Made by a program: the position numbers and the translations under genes. From contig JAIQFL010000003.1 of assembly GCA_020073365.1 (NCBI GenBank), positions 1-64,000 of the forward strand: 64,000 nt of DNA, written 5' to 3'. This DNA comes from Terriglobia bacterium (GTDB lineage: Bacteria; Acidobacteriota; Terriglobia; Bryobacterales; Bryobacteraceae). The notes under the pieces were generated by a model that was given only the letters and a program-made list of their open reading frames with translations, did no database searches and was not told where the DNA came from. Below are positions 59,601-64,000 of this stretch, one piece after another. Within the stretch, counting starts at the first letter, position 1, and every line of letters starts with the position of its first letter.

Positions 59601-59760
59601 CTTTGGATTCGTTGGAAACCACTACCTGAGCATCCGGCACGGCTGCACCGGAAGCATCGTGGACGGTTCCGGAAATCGCTCCCAAGCCGGCTACCGACTG
59701 AGCAAAGGCCGCGCAGGAGAGCGCCAATGAAAGGAGTGCTACTGCTGTTGCTTTTCTCAT
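56668..59760 (-). CDS. Oar-like TonB-dependent outer-membrane receptor (3)
   Basis: A 1030-residue receptor with AAAGGTCAG before the start and the signal peptide MRKATAVALLSLALSCAAFAQ. The CarboxypepD_reg domain (GAISGTVHDASGAAVPDAQV) is followed by ILDLPINGRRVDSFVLLSPSV and a plug (FQVVSNNYSAEFGHATG), then a beta-barrel ending LQIGLRLIW. The plug and much of the barrel are close to the neighbouring receptor (4), a tandem paralogue 217 bases upstream on the same strand. The ligand is unknown. Confidence 0.92.
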   Translation of the reverse strand: MRKATAVALLSLALSCAAFAQSVAGLGAISGTVHDASGAAVPDAQVVVSNESKGIKRTLNTTEAGLFTAPSLVPATGYTVTIGKTGFATYEVKDFQVLVGQNLSLDVVLTVAGTATQIQVEATAPLVDSTKTDVSQVIGSGQILDLPINGRRVDSFVLLSPSVVPDGTFGLVSFRGIAGGNSFLTDGNDTTEQYYNENAGRTRITSQISQDAVQEFQVVSNNYSAEFGHATGGVVNTVTRSGSNDFHGTGYWFFRNQDFNAKDTFATINPEEKRNQLGASAGGKIVKDKLFYFANYEAMRRNFPLIASITAAGSSLFDTNGNFIATCTASAAQCETARRFLDRQFQTLDRTATQDLGFGKLDWRPTERNSFSASLNVLRWVSPNGLQTQAVLNNGNGVGNNVNSSVRSKYGRFTWTAIPSNTMVNEFRFGWFKDKQFDYPNDQLAIPGIGFLGINVTGQSLLGTATDYPRTNPSENRFSYADTLTWTKGRHTLKLGGEVIRTEDYTNLLFNRTGTYTFPSWTALASDFSGNSVGNKDWSTFTQTIGNPEVDLYLTDYSVFLQDQYKASTRLTLNLGVRYDYTSLPQPTLTNPDYPATGRIPTYNKEFAPRIGFAYTLGRNDRTVVRGGYGIFNGRYPGGLINTFFLGNGLYQKAISLNSSNASDKANGPVFPNVLPNSGNFNPPAGSVSLNIASKDFRTPYTQQADLAIEHQLTNDLSFTASYIWSRGLHLTSVNDINIGPPAGSLTYRINDAGGNQTGSYTTPIYVRQNRVDPRYARINVVDAGLNSWYNGLALQLNKRMSQSFTGSVSYTWSHAIDEGQGGAGTPNIFASGGPQTYIPGDYRGEKGTSTLDVRQRLGLSAVWAPKFIHNGNAAARYLIDNWQLALLAFVNSSPHATPTVQVSTTPAPTGFTSANNGTLNGYTSGGLGGRVPFLPINSLDVGEQSKLDARISKIFPIKERAKAMFTFDAFNIFNHRFFTSVNTREYVYSSVAGVPTLTYQSNVGQGTASQGFPDGTNARRLQIGLRLIW

Positions 59761-59977
59761 ATTCTGACCTTTTATTAATCTTTTTCGACCCTGAACTCAG
59801 AATACCAAAATCCCCTTGCAACGGTATTGACAGAACGTTCAAAGGGTCTGCCAAGGCTTCCTGCGCTGGTAACAACACTAACGCGCAGGCGCCTTTTTTT
59901 GACGCCTGCCCGTTGCCCTTCCGCGAGTCATTCAAGCCCGTGCCGGCTTCGGGCATTCCCGCCCGCCTCTCCTGAGG

Positions 59978-62900
59978 CTAGAACGTGAACCGCGCCGATA
60001 CTTGCATGCGGCGGGCCTGGGTGCCGTCCGGGAATCCGGCGTCGGCAAGGCCTTGGCCAAATGCAGTCGGCGTATACGTGAGCACTCCTTTGGCCTGGGT
60101 GTAGGCCTGATTGGAGAGACTCGTGTCTGCGATGGTGTTGCTGAGGTTGAACACTTCGAAGTTGAGGTACAACCGGGCGCGCGTCTCGCCGATCGGAATG
60201 ATCTTGCTGAGGCGGGCGTCGGACCGGTAGGACGGAGGTGTGTACAGGTTGTTCATCGGCAGGAAGGGCACGCGGTTGCTTAGCCCGGAGCCATTCAGCG
60301 TGCTGTTGCTGAACATGCCGGTGACCGGCGTGTCGTTCATCCGGACGGTTTCGCTGCCGGCCACGCGGCCACTCTGCAGCGTGGTGATGGTGGAGAGTTG
60401 CCAGTTGTTCACCACGTACTTGAAGAAAGCGCCGTCGCGATGGGTGATCACAGGCGCCCACACGAAGTCGAAAACCATGCGGTGCCGCTGATCCTCGGAG
60501 CCGCTGGCTTTATCGGCCTTGTAGTTCCCGTTGCTCGACCAATAGCTCGCGCCGCTCAGGAACAGGTTGTTGGTGCTACCGCCATAGCTTTGGCCATCGT
60601 CGATCTCATGCGCCCAGGTATACGAGAGATCCGCCTGCAGCCCGTGGGAGAGCCGCTTGTTCACCTGCACGGTCAGGGCGTTGTAGAAGCTGTTGACGCC
60701 GTTCTCATCCTGGTAAATGCCGCTATAGCGAGTGTCCGGCCGCGTGCCCGTGTAAACCGGGGTGGTGTAGCTTCCCACCTGGTTCCCTTTGTCGTCGTTG
60801 ACGGCGTAAGTGAAGCTGGTCGAGTTCAGCGGAAAGTTCAGGTCCCTGACCCCATACAATTGAACGCCGCGGCTCCAGATGTAGGAGGCCGTGATGGCCA
60901 GTTCATTCCCCACCTGGCGCTGCAGGGCGATGGTGCCTTGCTCCGAGTACGGGGTCTTCAGATTGGGAGCGGCGAACTGAATACTGGAGGCGCTGATGTT
61001 TGCGCCGCTGGGAATGGCGTTAAGGGTGTTCGGGAATACCGGACCGGCCGCCAACTGCGGCGCCTGCGTCCTGGCCAGCGAAATGCTTGTCTGCGAAACG
61101 CCGTTACCTGTGAACAGGTTGTCGATCGTCCCGCCGGCGAAGCGCGCATAAAACATACCGTAACCGCCGCGCACCACGGTCTTGTCGTTCACGCGATAGG
61201 CGAAGCCGATGCGCGGCATCACGTTGTTGCCGGCGGAGTTAATCTGCCCGGTCTGTGGGTAGTCCTTGTTGAATGTGGTGGGTTGCGGCAGTTGGGCATA
61301 CTCGTAGCGCGCGCCGTAGTTCACTGTGAGCTTGGGGGTGACGCGCCACTGGTCCTGCAGATAGAAGCCGTAGTCGTTGATGGGGGCGTCCACCACCGGG
61401 TTTCCGAATGTCTGGGAATAGGAATTCCAATTCTTGGCGCCGGTGGTATTGTCCGTGTAATCCTGCGCGAAGGCCGTGACGGTCTGGTAGGTGTAGCTGC
61501 CGAAATAGCCGCTGATGTAGTAGGTGTAATCGTTGGTCGTGGCGATGTCGGCCCCCAGCTTGAGGACATGGTTGCCCTTCGTCCAGGAAGCGTGGTTGAC
61601 GAACTGGTAGCGCCGCTCGTTGGGCTCCACCCGTGGCAGGTACGCTGCCGGTCCCAGTGCCTGGCCTCCGGCCGAAACACCCAGAAGCCCCAGGCCCGGA
61701 CCCATCAATGCGTTGTTGAAGGTGTCCGCCTGGCGGTCCGTGGACCAGCCCATGCTGGCCTCATTCACGAAGGCGGAGTTCGGAACCGACGTCCAACTGA
61801 GCCTGCCGTTGCGTACGCGCACGGAGTCGTCGCCGTTGCCCGTAAAAGCGCTTCCGCTGGTGGACGAGGTCCCCGTCTGGATGCCGTTGGGTGACAGAAA
61901 GCGTTGATAGTTGAAGCTGGCGCTGAGGCTGTTGCGGTCCGAAAGGTGATAGTCGAGCTTGCCAAAACCCAGATCCTGGTTGGCTTGCCGCGGGATCAGC
62001 CCGAAGAAGCGCGGCAGCAGCGCGTTGATCGCAGAGCACTGCGCCGGAGTCGCGGGCGCGCCGCAGCCGATCCAGGTCTGGGCGTTAGTATCCACGATGC
62101 CCGCCCGAATGATGCTGGAGACCATCGGAAAGTTCCGACGCGTGAAGTCGCCATTGAAGAAGTAGAACAGCTTGTCCTTGATCAGAGCGCCGCCCAGGCT
62201 GGCCCCGGCCTGGTGGCGAACCTCGTGGGGGTTGAAGGTGGCATAGCGGTCGCGCGCATTGAGCGTGCGATTGCGGAAAAACCAATAGGCCGTGCCGTGA
62301 AGCTGGTTGGACCCGCTGCGCGTCACGGTGTTGACCACGCCGCCCATGGCGCGGCCGAATTCGGCCGAGAAATTCGCCGAGACCACCTGGAACTCCTGGA
62401 CCGCGTCCTGGGAGATCTGCGAGGCGATGCGGGTGCGGCCCGCGTTCTCGTTGTAGAACTGCTCGGTGGTGTCGTTGCCGTCCACCAGGAAGGAGTTTCC
62501 GGCGGCGACGCCGCGGAACGTCAGTAGGCCGAAATAGCCGTCGTTGGTGACGCCCGGCGTCAGCAGCACGAAGGAATCCACGCGCCGCCCGTTGATCGGC
62601 AGATCGACGATCTGCTTGTTGTCGATCACCTGCGAGACATCCGTCTTGGTGTCTTCGAGCAAGGGAGCGGCGCCAGTCACGTCGACCGCAATGGTGTTCT
62701 GGGCGACGGTCAGATTGACATCGAGGCTGATATTCTGGCCGACCTGGAGAATCAAACCCTTGACCTCGTACGGAGCGAAGCCGGAGGCGGTAACCGTAAC
62801 CCTGTAGCCGGCTGCGGGCACTAGAGCGGGCGCTGTGAAGAGCCCGGATTCATTTGTGGCAAGGTCGCGGACGGTCCCCGTGGCATCGTTCGAGATCAGG

Positions 62901-63031
62901 ACCTTGGCGCTGGGCACGACCGCCCCCGAAGGATCCCGGACGACGCCGGAGATTCCCGCCAGCCCGCCGGATTGTGCGAAGGCGGAGGCGGATACAAGCA
63001 GAACCAGTAACGCAACGATTTTGAGACGCAT
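59978..63031 (-). CDS. Oar-like TonB-dependent outer-membrane receptor (4)
   Basis: A 1017-residue receptor with GGTGAGG before the start and the signal peptide MRLKIVALLVLLVSASAFAQ. Regulatory domain GISGVVRDPSGAVVPSAKV, plug with IVDLPINGRRVDSFVLLTPGV and FQVVSANFSAEFGRAMG, and barrel ending MQVSARFTF. It is the upstream member of a tandem pair with receptor (3); the plug-to-early-barrel part is nearly parallel, while the C-terminal barrel differs more, as expected if the pair diverged in ligand choice. Confidence 0.92.
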   Translation of the reverse strand: MRLKIVALLVLLVSASAFAQSGGLAGISGVVRDPSGAVVPSAKVLISNDATGTVRDLATNESGLFTAPALVPAAGYRVTVTASGFAPYEVKGLILQVGQNISLDVNLTVAQNTIAVDVTGAAPLLEDTKTDVSQVIDNKQIVDLPINGRRVDSFVLLTPGVTNDGYFGLLTFRGVAAGNSFLVDGNDTTEQFYNENAGRTRIASQISQDAVQEFQVVSANFSAEFGRAMGGVVNTVTRSGSNQLHGTAYWFFRNRTLNARDRYATFNPHEVRHQAGASLGGALIKDKLFYFFNGDFTRRNFPMVSSIIRAGIVDTNAQTWIGCGAPATPAQCSAINALLPRFFGLIPRQANQDLGFGKLDYHLSDRNSLSASFNYQRFLSPNGIQTGTSSTSGSAFTGNGDDSVRVRNGRLSWTSVPNSAFVNEASMGWSTDRQADTFNNALMGPGLGLLGVSAGGQALGPAAYLPRVEPNERRYQFVNHASWTKGNHVLKLGADIATTNDYTYYISGYFGSYTYQTVTAFAQDYTDNTTGAKNWNSYSQTFGNPVVDAPINDYGFYLQDQWRVTPKLTVNYGARYEYAQLPQPTTFNKDYPQTGQINSAGNNVMPRIGFAYRVNDKTVVRGGYGMFYARFAGGTIDNLFTGNGVSQTSISLARTQAPQLAAGPVFPNTLNAIPSGANISASSIQFAAPNLKTPYSEQGTIALQRQVGNELAITASYIWSRGVQLYGVRDLNFPLNSTSFTYAVNDDKGNQVGSYTTPVYTGTRPDTRYSGIYQDENGVNSFYNALTVQVNKRLSHGLQADLSYTWAHEIDDGQSYGGSTNNLFLSGASYWSSNGNYKADKASGSEDQRHRMVFDFVWAPVITHRDGAFFKYVVNNWQLSTITTLQSGRVAGSETVRMNDTPVTGMFSNSTLNGSGLSNRVPFLPMNNLYTPPSYRSDARLSKIIPIGETRARLYLNFEVFNLSNTIADTSLSNQAYTQAKGVLTYTPTAFGQGLADAGFPDGTQARRMQVSARFTF

Positions 63032-63158
63032 GGTACCTCACCAAATCGAGTTGACTCTCAGGTTAGCAGATCTCATTATCGTTTTCATGGGGGCCCTGGC
63101 GTATCCCGTCGTATTCTCTTTGGTTAGCATCGTGGCATACTGGAGCGTGCAGCCGGCC

Positions 63159-63833
63159 ATGGAGACTCTGCGGGACAGACTGGCGGTGGTCCGCAGCCGC
63201 ATCGCGCGGGCCGCCGAACAGGCGCGGCGCGACCCCGCCGGGATCACGCTGCTGGCGGTGACCAAGGTGTTCCCGGCGTCCGCCATCCGCGAGGCGTACG
63301 AATTGGGACTACGGGAGTTCGGTGAGAATTACGTCCAGGAGTTCGAGAAGAAGGCGCCGGAGGTCGCCGCTCTCGCGGGCGCCCGGTACCACTTGATCGG
63401 CCATTTGCAGTCCAACAAGTCCAGCCGGGCGGCGGAACTCTTCCACGTGATCCAGACCGTCGATTCGCCCAAACTGGCGCGGCGCTTGAACGAGGTCGGG
63501 CGCCCGCTCGACATCATGCTGGAGGTCAAGCTTTCCGGGGAACAGGCCAAGAGCGGCGCCGGTCCGGCGGAGCTGCCGGTATTGATCGACGCCGTGCGCG
63601 CCTGCCCGAATCTGAGGTTGCTGGGCTTGATGACCATGCCGCCGTGGTCGGATGACCCCGAGCCCTCGCGCCCCTATTTCCGAAGCCTGCGCGAACTGGC
63701 CGAAAAGCACGGTCTCCCCCAGCTTTCCATGGGCATGTCGCACGACTTGGAGACGGCCATCCAGGAGGGCGCCACCTGCGTGCGCATAGGTACCGCGTTA
63801 TTTGGCAAGCGCCGTCCTGCGCCATCCACGTGA
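63159..63833 (+). CDS. YggS/PROSC-type PLP-binding protein
   Basis: A 224-residue pyridoxal-phosphate homeostasis protein of the alanine-racemase-like fold. It contains TLLAVTKVFP with the PLP lysine, LGLREFGENYVQEFEKK, YHLIGHLQSNKS, LMTMPPW and LSMGMSHDLETAIQEGATCVRIGTALFG, all family hallmarks. The ATG at 63159 is favoured although GTG at 63147 is possible; the frame is open further upstream without homology. It diverges from the Oar receptor (4) gene. Confidence 0.95.
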   Translation: METLRDRLAVVRSRIARAAEQARRDPAGITLLAVTKVFPASAIREAYELGLREFGENYVQEFEKKAPEVAALAGARYHLIGHLQSNKSSRAAELFHVIQTVDSPKLARRLNEVGRPLDIMLEVKLSGEQAKSGAGPAELPVLIDAVRACPNLRLLGLMTMPPWSDDPEPSRPYFRSLRELAEKHGLPQLSMGMSHDLETAIQEGATCVRIGTALFGKRRPAPST

Positions 63834-63867
63834 AAAGCCTTTCGAAGCTGTGGCCCAATCTGTGGGA

Positions 63868-63940
63868 CGGCCCCCCCGGCCCGGGCCCGGAGGGCACCCC
63901 GCGCCCCTGGCCCCCGGCCCCCGGCCCCTGGCCCCGGCGA
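63868..63940. repeat. GC-rich low-complexity tract
   Basis: A run of C- and G-tracts with repeated GGCCCCC and GGCCCCTGG units follows the YggS gene. It looks like slippage-prone noncoding sequence, or a poorly resolved part of the assembly. A motif GAGCCCCGACCGTAGG resembling the dispersed repeat follows at about 63949-63964. Confidence 0.5.
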
Positions 63941-64000
63941 GCGCAGCGAGCCCCGACCGTAGGTTTCTACTCTCCCCTTCCCCCCGCCCGCACCGGTGTA

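Overview
The window looks like chromosomal DNA of an acidobacterium of the Solibacter/Bryobacter type (class Terriglobia, order Bryobacterales). This is an inference from gene content: four Oar-like TonB-dependent receptors with an N-terminal carboxypeptidase-regulatory domain, a PadR regulator coupled to an 'acidobacterial duplicated orphan permease', Ser/Thr kinase and winged-helix proteins fused to TolB-like propellers, and many secreted proteins of unknown role in GC-rich DNA. No rRNA, tRNA, CRISPR array or intact insertion sequence was seen.

Left end (1-5380, minus strand): a compact Calvin-Benson-Bassham operon in the order rbcL-rbcS-cbbX-prk-tkt. The first four genes are separated by only 9-14 bases. 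RuBisCO is form I of the red type and carries all catalytic residues; CbbX is its AAA+ activase; phosphoribulokinase resembles the class II (Udk-like) branch; transketolase runs off the left edge. No cbbR or fructose-bisphosphatase gene is visible.

5.4-11 kb: a decayed region. It holds short remnants of isocitrate lyase, a DUF1998-type helicase and Ser/Thr kinases, plus one long secreted ankyrin/cyclase-repeat gene with a CxxCH motif and a frameshift.

11-37 kb: an alpha/beta hydrolase, an Oar receptor, an oxidoreductase, the PadR-permease module with a clear operator, uronate isomerase, a frameshifted sedolisin protease, a membrane-fused spermidine-synthase-like protein, a second Oar receptor, a putative glycoside hydrolase, a coupled pair of secreted unknowns, a winged-helix/TolB regulator and a small metalloprotease.

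38-56.5 kb: housekeeping and signalling genes. These are a GAF/AAA+ enhancer-binding protein, two class A penicillin-binding proteins, ribosomal protein L28, a response regulator, a TPR protein, a di-haem cytochrome c, a HigBA-like toxin-antitoxin pair beside a HicB remnant, uvrC, proline dehydrogenase and an Uma2-family protein. Noncoding palindromic repeats lie between several of them.

56.6-64 kb: two tandem paralogous Oar receptors, then a YggS-type PLP protein and a GC-rich low-complexity tail.

The most notable element is the complete CO2-fixation operon in a genome that otherwise reads as that of a heterotrophic polymer degrader. Several large genes carry single frameshifts, so either gene decay or assembly indels must be considered.
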